A stretch of 13,516 nt of DNA from Bacilli bacterium (GCA_017519965.1 JAFWRK010000022.1:1-13516), one strand, 5' to 3'; positions 1-7,565 are shown, counted from the stretch's first letter. Notes: generated by a model not told the origin, from the letters alone. Translations and numbers: made by a program.

Positions 1-1
1 A

Positions 2-2410
2 GGACCAATGTATTTTATCATTGATAGTTTCAAAGATAAATTTATTTTAATATTAATCTTTCTATCTTTAATTAATTATTTTACAGGAGACGCATTAGGA
101 GCATTAATCATTCTAGTTATTACAGTAATTAGTGCTTTAATTAGTTTTACTCAAAATTATTCTACATATAGATTTAATTTAAGACTAAAAGAAAAGATAC
201 GTATATTTACTGATGTAATTAGAGGAGATAAACAAAAAGAAGTTAGACAAGAAAAAGTAGTTCTTGGAGATATTATTACTTTAAGTGCAGGATCTGTTGT
301 CCCAGCTGACTTATACTTACTAGAAAGTAAAGACTTATTTATTAATCAATCAACATTTACTGGAGAAAGTATTGCAGTTGAAAAGATAGCAGGAAGAAAA
401 GCAAAAATAAATGATGAAGAAACATCAATTAGAAATATATGTTTAATGGGTACTACTGTAATAAGTGGTAATGGTTTAGGAGTAGTTGTTAAAACTGGGC
501 AAGATACATTTATGGGTAAAGTAAATACAAAAGTATCTAATGTTAAAGATTTAACTACTTTTGAACAAGGAATTAATCACATAAGTACTATGTTAATTAG
601 ATATATGATATTTATATCTTTATTAGTATTTTGTGTATATGGATTTATTAGAGGTAATATTCCTCAAGCATTAATGTTTGCTTTATCAGTCGCAGTAGGT
701 ATTACTCCTTCAATGTTACCTATGATTGTAAATGTTAATTTAACAAGAGGATCTAAATTATTATCTAAAAAGAAAACATTAGTAAAAAATATTAAATCAA
801 TTCAAAACTTAGGATCAATGGATATCTTATGTACAGATAAAACTGGTACTTTAACAAAGAATAATATCGTATTACAAAAATATATTAATCTTAAAGGTGA
901 AGACGATGATTATGTACTTAAATGTGCTTATATAAATAGTAAATTAAGTACTGGATTTAAAAACTTAGTAGATAAAGCAATTAATACTTATGGAAAAGAT
1001 CATCATATAGATATATCTAATTATACAAAGATTGATGAGATACCATTTGATTACACAAGAAAAAGATCATCTATTGTAGTACAAAATGAAAAAAAATACT
1101 CAGTAATTGCGAAAGGTGCCTTAGAAGAAATCTTGAAAGTATGTGATATGGCATTAATTAATAAAAAAGAAGTTAAGATTACAAGTAAGATTTGTAAAGA
1201 TGCTGAAGACCAAGCAATTGCTTTATCCAAAAAAGGTATGCAAGTAATAGCACTAGCAGTAAAACATGAATATGCTGGTATTGATAAATTTAATAAAGAA
1301 GATGAAAAAGATTTTACTTTAATAGGTTTAATTGCTTTCTTAGATCCACCAAAAGAAGATGCTAAAAAAACAATTCAAAACTTACAAAATTTAGGTGTAA
1401 CCACTAAGATTCTTACAGGAGACAATAAATATGCAACTGAAGCAATTTGTTCAGCAGTAGGGTTAGAAAGCAAAATACTTTTAGGTATCGAAATAGATAA
1501 AATGGATGATGATGAATTATCTAAAGTAATAATGGATGTTGATGTATTTGCTAGAATGAATCCATTACAAAAAGAAAGAGTAGTATCTCTTCTAAGAAAA
1601 ATGGGACACTGTGTTGGATATATGGGTGATGGAGTAAATGATGCTCCTGCACTACACTCTGCAGATGTCGCAATATCTGTTGATGATGCTACTGATATTG
1701 CTAAAGAGTCAAGTGACATTATTTTACTAGAACAAAACTTAGATGTTGTTTATAATGGCGCAATTGAAGGTAGAAAAGTATATGGTAATATTGTTAAATA
1801 CATGAAACTTGCATTATCTCAAGACTTTGGAGATGTATTTAGTATTATGTTATCAAGTATATTCTTACCATTCTTACCATTAATGCCAATCCAAATGTTA
1901 ATTCAAGACTTCATCGTAGAAATATCACAAATAGGTATTCCATATGACAATGTAGATGAAGAATTCTTAAAAACACCTAAGAAATGGGATACTAAAGATC
2001 TTAGTAAATTTATGAAAATATTTGGTGTAATATCATCCATTACAGATGTATGTGCATTCCTAATATTCTGGTTTATATTTAAATACAATAGTGTAGATAA
2101 ACAAATGTATTTCCAAACAGCATGGTTTGTGGAATGTATCATATCTGAAACATTAATAATTTACTACTTACGTACAAATAAACTAAATTACTTAGAATCA
2201 AATCCAAGCAAGATATTAGTAGGATTATCATTAATCACAATAGGATGTACTATTCTAATACCAATAATCCTATCTAGTTTTGGAGAATTCCACTTTGTAG
2301 TATTACCTCTATATTATTACTTCTATGTAATAGGTTTAGCTCTAATATATGCAGTAATAGTACAAGTAGTAAAGAAAATATATATTAAGAAAAATAATTC
2401 ATGGTTATAA
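2..2410 (+). CDS. mgtA: MgtA-type magnesium-transporting P-type ATPase (5' end outside window)
   Basis: P3B-type ATPase that uses ATP to import Mg2+ across the cytoplasmic membrane. Numbering from the ATG at 8, it has TGES (118-121, actuator), DKTGT with the phosphorylated Asp at 277, a KGALEEIL nucleotide-binding segment, DPPK, LTGDN and GDGVND (hinge Asp541-Asp545). The C-terminal half tracks E. coli MgtA closely (FLPFLPLMPIQ, ISQIGIPYDNVDEEF, FQTAWFVE). The frame is open to the window edge with Gly-Pro before the ATG. The first residues align near residue 95 of the roughly 900-residue family, so the ATG at 8 is probably internal and the N-terminus is missing. Odd: where E. coli MgtA (from memory) has TPEMLP, SNFGN and IQNLLYD in the transport helices, this protein has TPSMLP (Ser235), QDFGD (Asp606, Asp609) and IQDFIVE (Asp634, Glu638). 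The next gene follows after 25 nt with no terminator, so co-transcription is likely. The family call is firm; the ion specificity is inferred. Confidence 0.93.
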   Translation, partial: GPMYFIIDSFKDKFILILIFLSLINYFTGDALGALIILVITVISALISFTQNYSTYRFNLRLKEKIRIFTDVIRGDKQKEVRQEKVVLGDIITLSAGSVVPADLYLLESKDLFINQSTFTGESIAVEKIAGRKAKINDEETSIRNICLMGTTVISGNGLGVVVKTGQDTFMGKVNTKVSNVKDLTTFEQGINHISTMLIRYMIFISLLVFCVYGFIRGNIPQALMFALSVAVGITPSMLPMIVNVNLTRGSKLLSKKKTLVKNIKSIQNLGSMDILCTDKTGTLTKNNIVLQKYINLKGEDDDYVLKCAYINSKLSTGFKNLVDKAINTYGKDHHIDISNYTKIDEIPFDYTRKRSSIVVQNEKKYSVIAKGALEEILKVCDMALINKKEVKITSKICKDAEDQAIALSKKGMQVIALAVKHEYAGIDKFNKEDEKDFTLIGLIAFLDPPKEDAKKTIQNLQNLGVTTKILTGDNKYATEAICSAVGLESKILLGIEIDKMDDDELSKVIMDVDVFARMNPLQKERVVSLLRKMGHCVGYMGDGVNDAPALHSADVAISVDDATDIAKESSDIILLEQNLDVVYNGAIEGRKVYGNIVKYMKLALSQDFGDVFSIMLSSIFLPFLPLMPIQMLIQDFIVEISQIGIPYDNVDEEFLKTPKKWDTKDLSKFMKIFGVISSITDVCAFLIFWFIFKYNSVDKQMYFQTAWFVECIISETLIIYYLRTNKLNYLESNPSKILVGLSLITIGCTILIPIILSSFGEFHFVVLPLYYYFYVIGLALIYAVIVQVVKKIYIKKNNSWL

Positions 2411-2435
2411 AATAAAGATAATTGGAAGTGATGTA

Positions 2436-4307
2436 ATGAAAAAAATTATATACATTATATTATTACTAGTTTTAGCATTTATTCCTTTTGAATGTTTAGC
2501 AAAAACTTGTAATCCAAATGATATAAAAATTAACTCCATAATTGTTAAAGAAAAATCTGAAAATGTTTTAGAAGTAGAACCAGCAACAATTAATGGAATG
2601 AAGTTAAATTTAATTATTAATATGTATACAATTAATGATTATATTATTTATAGTGTTAATGTTAAGAATAATTCTTCAGAAGATTATTACTTAGACAAAA
2701 ATGGTATTAAATCAATTTCTGATTATTTAGATTATGAATTAGTTTTTGAAGATAAATCCAATGTAATTAAAGCTAATACATCAAAAATTTTATATATTAC
2801 AATAAAGTACAAAACAAAAGTCCCACAAAATAAGTTTACTAATAATAAATATAATGACTATAAATCGTTTATAATTAATTTTCAAAACGAAGAAATAAAT
2901 AATCCAAAGACTTTAAATAATATATATTTGTCAATAGTATTATTAGTTGTAATGATTATTTGTACTTTACTAGTAATTTTTATTAAAAATAAGAAAGTTA
3001 AAACATTAATAATAATTATATGTTTATTATTTATACCAATCACTATATACGCTTTTTGTAAAAGTGAAATTAAATTGGAGACTAATGTTACTCTATATAA
3101 TGGGAAAGTATCTCAGTTTAAATTTGATTGTTCAGATGATGTTTTTGAATTCTTTGAAGGTATGACTTTTGGTGAATGGTCTAAAAGTAATTTCTACACT
3201 GGAGAAATAGATGGAGAATATAATACTATTGATGAATGCATTGATATTTGGGGTAATAATAGAGGCTGTGCTTTAAAACATAAAAAAATATATTCAATTA
3301 GAAAAAGTTATGATACAATTGCTTACTCTGAAAGCGAAGAAGAATGTAGAATTAGTGATAATTGTACTACTTTATATAATGAAATATATAAGGGTGAATT
3401 TGCATATGAATATGATTTCTATGATTCTCTAGAAGAATGTGAAGATGTTTATTATGCAGCAGAAAAAGGATGCTTTGCATATAATGGTAAATATGTTCCT
3501 ATTTTTGATATTAATTATGATTATTATACTTCATTAGATAGATGCAATTTTATGGTTTCAGACAAGTACTATAATAAATGTACATTGCTTCCTACAGCAT
3601 ATAGATTTAATCCTGTCGATTATTTTGACTATGATACATTAGAAAAATGTGAGTTATGGAATTCGGATAATCCAGAAGATTGTTATGAGCAAACAGTTGA
3701 TTATTATGGCCCAACAATTCGAGAAAAGACTTTAACAGGATATTGGTCAGTATATAAAAATGGACTTACATACATTGGATTAAGCAACAGCTCTCATTAT
3801 AATGGTATTATTTTTGAGGCAAATTCAACAATTGAAAATAAAACATATAGTTGTATTGAATTTGGTGAATGTGTTTCACCTGATAGCGATATTCTTAGCG
3901 GCAATGGTATTACAATAAAAGCTAAAGATATTAAAGAAAATGACGAAATTGCCTACTTTGATTTTGACACTAATAAAACAGAAATTGGTAAAGTAAATAG
4001 AATATTTATACATAAAGATGCTTCCAACTTAGTTAAATATATATTTGATGATAAGACATATTTAGATGTAACTGATTATCACCCTATATATACGACTACT
4101 GGATGGAAATCTTATACAAATAGAAACGGATATCCAAAACCTAATATAGGTGATTTAGTTAAGACTAATAATGGATACAAAAAAATTAAAAAGATTATTC
4201 CATTTAATGGAAAAGAAGATTATTATGACTTTGTAGTTAGAGGAAAAGATGGAAGAACTATTAATAATTACTTTGCAAACGGAATGTTAGTTCAAGGATC
4301 ATATTAA
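2436..4307 (+). CDS. Membrane-anchored surface protein with Cys-pair repeats and C-terminal Hint domain
   Basis: This 623-residue secreted protein matches no named family over its full length. Order of parts: signal peptide (1-22, cleavage near CLA-K); a beta-rich extracytoplasmic region (about 25-160); two hydrophobic helices (about 164-183 and 190-208) joined by the basic loop KNKKVK, which places the rest outside; a Tyr/Asp-rich region with five two-Cys repeats (about 262-416); and a Hint autoprocessing domain (479-623). The Hint part starts at Cys479 (CVSPDSD), has a TxxH block (Thr546-His549, VTDYHP) and ends with NYFANGMLVQGSY, so the terminal His-Asn of inteins is absent. The likely reaction is self-cleavage before Cys479, releasing or transferring the membrane-held part. 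It lies 25 nt after the Mg2+ ATPase gene, starts at an ATG behind GGAAGTGA, and is followed by a strong terminator. The Hint call is well supported; the biological role is unknown. Confidence 0.85.
   Translation: MKKIIYIILLLVLAFIPFECLAKTCNPNDIKINSIIVKEKSENVLEVEPATINGMKLNLIINMYTINDYIIYSVNVKNNSSEDYYLDKNGIKSISDYLDYELVFEDKSNVIKANTSKILYITIKYKTKVPQNKFTNNKYNDYKSFIINFQNEEINNPKTLNNIYLSIVLLVVMIICTLLVIFIKNKKVKTLIIIICLLFIPITIYAFCKSEIKLETNVTLYNGKVSQFKFDCSDDVFEFFEGMTFGEWSKSNFYTGEIDGEYNTIDECIDIWGNNRGCALKHKKIYSIRKSYDTIAYSESEEECRISDNCTTLYNEIYKGEFAYEYDFYDSLEECEDVYYAAEKGCFAYNGKYVPIFDINYDYYTSLDRCNFMVSDKYYNKCTLLPTAYRFNPVDYFDYDTLEKCELWNSDNPEDCYEQTVDYYGPTIREKTLTGYWSVYKNGLTYIGLSNSSHYNGIIFEANSTIENKTYSCIEFGECVSPDSDILSGNGITIKAKDIKENDEIAYFDFDTNKTEIGKVNRIFIHKDASNLVKYIFDDKTYLDVTDYHPIYTTTGWKSYTNRNGYPKPNIGDLVKTNNGYKKIKKIIPFNGKEDYYDFVVRGKDGRTINNYFANGMLVQGSY
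3219..3683 (+). repeat. Five protein-level Cys-pair repeats in the Hint-domain surface protein
   Basis: Residues 262-416 carry five units of the form Tyr/aromatic-x-(Ser/Thr)-hydrophobic-(Asp/Glu)-x-Cys followed by a second Cys. The pairs are C268/C278, C304/C310, C335/C346, C370/C382 and C405/C416. First cysteines are spaced 36, 31, 35 and 35 residues apart. The clearest leading motifs are YNTIDEC, YDSLEEC, YTSLDRC and YDTLEKC; the second unit (SESEEEC) is degenerate. The extracytoplasmic location makes disulfides plausible. The units are visible only in the protein; the DNA copies have diverged. Confidence 0.75.
3870..4304 (+). other. Hint (Hedgehog/intein) autoprocessing domain, residues 479-623
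   Basis: The segment opens with a Cys (block A, CVSPDSDIL), continues with IKAKDIKENDEIAYFD (the loop that fixes flow in Hint folds), contains block B as YLDVTDYHPIYTTTGW (Thr546, His549), and ends with a block F/G-like YDFVVRG...NNYFANGMLVQ. In a splicing intein the last residues would be His-Asn followed by Cys, Ser or Thr; here they are Gln620-Gly621-Ser622-Tyr623. There is no C-extein and no endonuclease insert, so it is a mini-Hint of bacterial-intein-like or Hedgehog type. N-S acyl shift chemistry is retained on paper; Asn cyclisation is not. Confidence 0.8.
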
Positions 4308-4321
4308 AAAACATTAAGAAT

Positions 4322-4354
4322 AAATAAGAATAGATATTGTCTATTCTTATTTTG
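4322..4354 (+). terminator. Intrinsic terminator after the Hint-domain gene
   Basis: A 13-bp perfect stem (4322-4334 with 4340-4352) closes a 5-nt loop (TATTG). It is A/U-rich and its 3' arm ends in TTATTTT. It separates the Hint-domain gene from the EEP-fold gene. Confidence 0.8.
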
Positions 4355-4363
4355 TGATATAAT
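4355..4363 (+). promoter_or_regulatory. Extended -10 promoter for the EEP-fold gene
   Basis: TGATATAAT at 4355-4363 is a perfect extended -10 (TGnTATAAT). The best -35 candidate is TTGTCT at 4337-4342, inside the 3' half of the terminator hairpin, but its spacer is only 15 nt, so the extended -10 probably dominates. Confidence 0.65.
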
Positions 4364-4395
4364 AACTTTGTCATTGAAATGGAGTATGTGTGGTT

Positions 4396-5706
4396 ATGAA
4401 AAAAAATGATATTTTAAAAGCAGTTGATACTAAGAAAAAAGGATCAAAAACAACTACAAAAAATAAAACTACTAAAAAGAAAACTACACCTAAGAAAAAA
4501 ACACCTGTAGAGAAAAAAGTAGTTAAAAAAATAGAAGAAGTAGTAGAACCAATTGAAAAAGAAGAAGTAACTGAAGAAAAAGAAATAGCCAATTTCTTTC
4601 CTAAAAAAGAAAAAGAAGATATGGAAATACTTCCTTTTAAAGAAAGAGTTAAAAGATTCTTTATTAAACTTCTTATATTCTTAGGAATATTTATAGTTGT
4701 TTTCTTGTTATTCTATTATATTGTTGAATATAAACCAGAGAAAAAAGAAAAATTAACAATAGATGGAGAAGGATTCTACTCATTAAATGTTGGAGATACA
4801 TTTGATATTATGACATGGAATATTGGTTATGGTGCTTTAGGAGATAATGCCGATTTCTTCATGGATGGTGGAGAAATGGTTCAAACTGCAACAAGAGATA
4901 GAGTAAATAGTAATTTAAAAGCTATTAGAAATAAAGTAGAAGAAACTAAACCTAGCATTATACTATTCCAAGAAGTTGATAAGAAATCAAAAAGAGCTAA
5001 TCATGTAAATGAATATTCATCTTTAGCAAATCATTTTAATAATTATTCAACTGTATTTGCTTATAATTTTAAAGTATTATATTTACCTTATCCAATAGGA
5101 GATACAATTGGAAATGTTAATTCCGGTATATCAACATTCTCAAAATATACTATTGAAACAGCAGAAAGAAGACAATTACCAAGCAGTTTTATTTGGCCAG
5201 TAAGTATGTTTAATCTAAAAAGATGTGCAATTATTACAAGAATACCAATTAAAGATACAGATAAGTATTTAGTAGTTATTAATGTACATTTAGATGCTTA
5301 TGATAATGGTAAAGGTAAAGAAGCACAAAATAAAGAATTATTAAAATTAATGAATAAAGAAACAGGTAAAGGTAATTATGTAATAGTAGGTGGAGACTTT
5401 AATCAAAACTTCTCATCAGTTGATACTAGTATGTATCCTGTTGGTAAAGATGTATGGAAACCAGGAGAGATGAAAGTAGAAGACTTAGGAGAAGATTGGC
5501 AATTCATGATGGATAATACTACTCCTTCATGTAGAAGTCTTGACAAACCATATAAAAATGCCGATAAAGATAAATTCCAATACTATGTAATTGATGGATT
5601 TATAGTATCAAGAAATATTACAGTAAATTCTAATACTACACAAGATTTAGGATTTGTTGCAAGTGATCATAATCCAATAATAATGAATGTAACATTAAAT
5701 AGTTAA
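4396..5706 (+). CDS. Membrane-anchored endonuclease/exonuclease/phosphatase-fold hydrolase
   Basis: A metal-dependent phosphoesterase of the EEP superfamily (the DNase I, ExoIII and sphingomyelinase fold). Numbered from ATG 4396, the protein has a Lys/Thr/Glu-rich tail (1-85, with runs such as KKKTTPKKKTP), one transmembrane helix (about 88-112) and an EEP domain (about 125-436). Signature residues are visible: TWNIG with Asn142, QEVD with Glu193, GGDFNQN with Asp334 and Asn336, and SDHNP with Asp424-His425. The basic tail should be cytoplasmic and the catalytic domain outside. The substrate could be extracellular nucleic acid or a phospholipid; the sequence does not decide. An in-frame GTG at 4390 is closer to the GGAG at 4381-4384, but ATG 4396 is preferred; the difference is two residues. 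It appears monocistronic, with its own promoter and terminator. The fold is confident; the substrate is unknown. Confidence 0.87.
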   Translation: MKKNDILKAVDTKKKGSKTTTKNKTTKKKTTPKKKTPVEKKVVKKIEEVVEPIEKEEVTEEKEIANFFPKKEKEDMEILPFKERVKRFFIKLLIFLGIFIVVFLLFYYIVEYKPEKKEKLTIDGEGFYSLNVGDTFDIMTWNIGYGALGDNADFFMDGGEMVQTATRDRVNSNLKAIRNKVEETKPSIILFQEVDKKSKRANHVNEYSSLANHFNNYSTVFAYNFKVLYLPYPIGDTIGNVNSGISTFSKYTIETAERRQLPSSFIWPVSMFNLKRCAIITRIPIKDTDKYLVVINVHLDAYDNGKGKEAQNKELLKLMNKETGKGNYVIVGGDFNQNFSSVDTSMYPVGKDVWKPGEMKVEDLGEDWQFMMDNTTPSCRSLDKPYKNADKDKFQYYVIDGFIVSRNITVNSNTTQDLGFVASDHNPIIMNVTLNS

Positions 5707-5731
5707 AAGCAAAGTTTACTTTGCTTTTTTT
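5705..5731 (+). terminator. Intrinsic terminator after the EEP-fold gene
   Basis: A 10-bp perfect stem, AAAAGCAAAG (5705-5714) with CTTTGCTTTT (5719-5728), has loop TTTA and a T-run to 5731. It begins within the TAA stop codon. Confidence 0.85.
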
Positions 5732-5732
5732 A

Positions 5733-5746
5733 TGATAAAATATAAT
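5733..5746 (+). promoter_or_regulatory. Probable promoter of the AMMECR1-fusion gene
   Basis: TGATAAAAT (5733-5741) reads as an extended -10 and overlaps a second -10-like TATAAT (5741-5746). TTGCTT at 5721-5726 in the preceding terminator arm is too close to serve as a normal -35 for either. Which -10 is used is unclear. Confidence 0.5.
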
Positions 5747-5764
5747 TAGAATAGGAGGTATCTT

Positions 5765-7132
5765 ATGAATATAATTGGTGCTTTTACAGTTCCACATCCA
5801 CCATTAATAATACCTGAAGTGGGTAGGGGAAGAGAAAATATAGTTTCTAAGACAATAGATTCTTATAACAAAGTAGGAGAAGAAATTGCTAATCTAAAAC
5901 CTGATACAATTATTATTTCAAGCCCTCATGCACCATACTATAGAAATGGATTCTATATAAGTGGAGGAGATTACTTAGATGGAGATATGCATGAGTTTGG
6001 AGCAAGAGATGTATCTTTTACTGAAGAAGTAGATACAGAGTTTGTTTATGAATTGCAAAATCTATGTGATAAGAATAATATACCAACTGCCATAGATTCT
6101 AATGTTTTAGATCATGGAACAATGGTACCTCTATATTTTATTAGAAAACATTATCCTAATTGTAAAATAGTAGTTTTAGGTATAAGTGATTTACCATTAA
6201 TAGATCATTATAAATTTGGAAAACAAATACAAGAAGTATGTAATAAATTAGATAAAAAGTTTGTATATGTTGCATCAGGAGACCTTTCTCATAAATTACA
6301 AGTTGATGGTCCATATGGATTTATAAAAGAAGGCCCAGAATATGATGAAGAAGTAATGTATGACTTATCTCAAGGATTATTTAATAATCTATTAGAATAT
6401 AAAGAAGCATTCTTAGATAAAGCTGCTCCTTGTGGACACCCATCATTTTGTATGATGGCAGGAGCATTAGATTCATATAATGTAAGACCTACATTCTATT
6501 CTCATGAAGATAAAACAGGAGTAGGGTATGGAATATTAAGTTTTTACCCAATAGAGTATGATAGTAGAAGAAATTTTGAAGAAAGATATTTAGAGAGTCA
6601 TATAGTATCTAAATCAAAAGATCCATATATAAGACTTGCCCAAGAAACAATAGAAGCTTTTTTAATAGATAATAGAACATTAACAGTTAATGATATTAAA
6701 GATAAAGAATTATTAAATGATAGGGCAGGAGTATTTGTTTCAATACATGAATTTGATAAATTAAGAGGTTGTATTGGAACATTTATGCCAACTAGATCTT
6801 CAATTGGAGAAGAAATAATTCGTAATGCTATAGCAGCAAGTACTGAAGATTATCGTTTTGAGCCTATTAAAGCCTCTGAAGTACCTTATTTAGATATTAA
6901 TGTAGACATTTTATCTATCCCAGAGAAAATTGCCTCATATGACGAATTAGACCCTAAAAAATATGGAGTAATAGTAAGTAGTGGAAATAAAAGAGGTTTA
7001 TTACTACCAGATTTAGATGGAGTTGACACAGTAGAAGAACAAGTAAGAATTGCAAAAAGTAAAGGAAATATAACGGATTTAGAAGAGATAGAACTACAAA
7101 GATTCACCGTTACTAGACACAAGGATAATTGA
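5765..7132 (+). CDS. AmmeMemoRadiSam-family protein: extradiol-dioxygenase-like domain fused to AMMECR1
   Basis: A 455-residue two-domain protein. Residues 1 to about 265 form a LigB/Memo-like (class III extradiol dioxygenase subunit B-like) domain with conserved His in VPHPPL (His11), SPHAP (His55), DHGTMVPL (His117) and SGDLSH (His176), plus CGHPS (His225). Residues about 278-455 form an AMMECR1 domain with the hallmark LRGCIGT (333-339) and RFEPIKASEVPYLDINVDILS. The same fusion is known from anaerobic bacteria and archaea, usually near a radical SAM protein; the biochemical role of the set is not established. No radical SAM gene lies in this window. The start is fixed by AGGAGG about 6 nt upstream of the ATG. 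The TGA stop is followed directly by TAA. Domain assignment is strong; I do not assign a reaction. Confidence 0.92.
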   Translation: MNIIGAFTVPHPPLIIPEVGRGRENIVSKTIDSYNKVGEEIANLKPDTIIISSPHAPYYRNGFYISGGDYLDGDMHEFGARDVSFTEEVDTEFVYELQNLCDKNNIPTAIDSNVLDHGTMVPLYFIRKHYPNCKIVVLGISDLPLIDHYKFGKQIQEVCNKLDKKFVYVASGDLSHKLQVDGPYGFIKEGPEYDEEVMYDLSQGLFNNLLEYKEAFLDKAAPCGHPSFCMMAGALDSYNVRPTFYSHEDKTGVGYGILSFYPIEYDSRRNFEERYLESHIVSKSKDPYIRLAQETIEAFLIDNRTLTVNDIKDKELLNDRAGVFVSIHEFDKLRGCIGTFMPTRSSIGEEIIRNAIAASTEDYRFEPIKASEVPYLDINVDILSIPEKIASYDELDPKKYGVIVSSGNKRGLLLPDLDGVDTVEEQVRIAKSKGNITDLEEIELQRFTVTRHKDN

Positions 7133-7138
7133 TAACAT

Positions 7139-7167
7139 TTGCTTTTTTAAAAATTATTTATTATAAT
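7139..7167 (+). promoter_or_regulatory. Promoter upstream of the 90-residue small gene
   Basis: TTGCTT (7139-7144), a 17-nt spacer and TATAAT (7162-7167). The -10 is perfect, and the spacing matches the promoter at 10319-10347, which uses the same two hexamers. No convincing terminator precedes it, so some read-through from the AMMECR1-fusion gene is possible. Confidence 0.7.
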
Positions 7168-7218
7168 GATATTGGTTCGTGTGATAAAAAATAAAAACTG
7201 AAATAGGAGAAGTATATA

Positions 7219-7491
7219 ATGGAAGATTTTAACAGAATCTTTGAGTTAGAACATAACTTTATTTTAAAAAATGATATTGTTCTTTCTTTTTATGAGAAAT
7301 ATTTAGCAAACATCAAAAATGATAAAACAGAGAAAAGCGTAAAAAATTCATTCAATCATTATGTATCTTTTACAGATAATATTCAAAACCGCTTATACGA
7401 CGCAACTGATATTTGTGATACTATGTCTTTACTAATTGAAAGAGATCAGTTTATAGATTCAGTTATGATGACAAACGGATTAAATAAATAA
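7219..7491 (+). CDS. Small hypothetical protein, 90 residues
   Basis: I do not recognise a family. The protein is soluble, charged and probably all-helical, with no signal peptide, membrane segment or known metal motif. Its middle reads SFNHYVSFTDNIQNRLYD and its end is ERDQFIDSVMMTNGLNK. It is considered real because it has a good ribosome site (GGAG at 7206-7209, 9 nt before the ATG), a strong promoter (7139-7167) and a terminator directly after the TAA stop. Its codon use resembles its neighbours. It appears to be transcribed alone, so context gives no functional hint. Confidence 0.75.
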   Translation: MEDFNRIFELEHNFILKNDIVLSFYEKYLANIKNDKTEKSVKNSFNHYVSFTDNIQNRLYDATDICDTMSLLIERDQFIDSVMMTNGLNK

Positions 7492-7520
7492 AAAAAGAAG
7501 ATAGGAAACTATCTTTTTTT
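7491..7520 (+). terminator. Intrinsic terminator after the 90-residue small gene
   Basis: Stem AAGATAG (7498-7504) with CTATCTT (7509-7515) has a GAAA tetraloop, an A-run before it and seven T's to 7520. It is a compact, well-formed terminator. Confidence 0.87.
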
Positions 7521-7524
7521 GTGC

Positions 7525-7553
7525 TTGAAAAAGTAAGTAAAATGGTATAGAAT
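7525..7553 (+). promoter_or_regulatory. Promoter of the membrane-protein/hydrolase operon
   Basis: TTGAAA (7525-7530), a 17-nt spacer and TAGAAT (7548-7553). The overlapping TATAGA at 7546 would give a 15-nt spacer. It sits 4 nt after the preceding terminator. Confidence 0.6.
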
Positions 7554-7565
7554 TTATATAGGATA

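Noticed and set aside
1375..1719. Reverse-strand open frame inside the ATPase gene
   Set aside because: Fully antisense to strongly conserved P-type ATPase motifs (LTGDN to GDGVND); a shadow frame.
3870..4304. A true splicing intein
   Set aside because: There is no C-extein, the terminal His-Asn is missing, and no homing endonuclease is inserted.
4430..4520. A-rich direct repeats as a possible DNA-level repeat element
   Set aside because: The repetition comes from Lys and Thr codons in frame (KKKTTPKKKTP); no copy elsewhere and no exact unit.
4371..4592. Reverse-strand frame rich in Phe, Val and Ser
   Set aside because: It is the antisense of the Lys/Thr-rich coding repeat and spans the promoter of the opposite gene; low-complexity shadow.
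7130..7135. TGA followed by TAA as a sign of TGA recoding to Trp
   Set aside because: Trp is TGG throughout the window and no conserved position is read from TGA. A single TGA next to TAA is compatible with the standard bacterial code.
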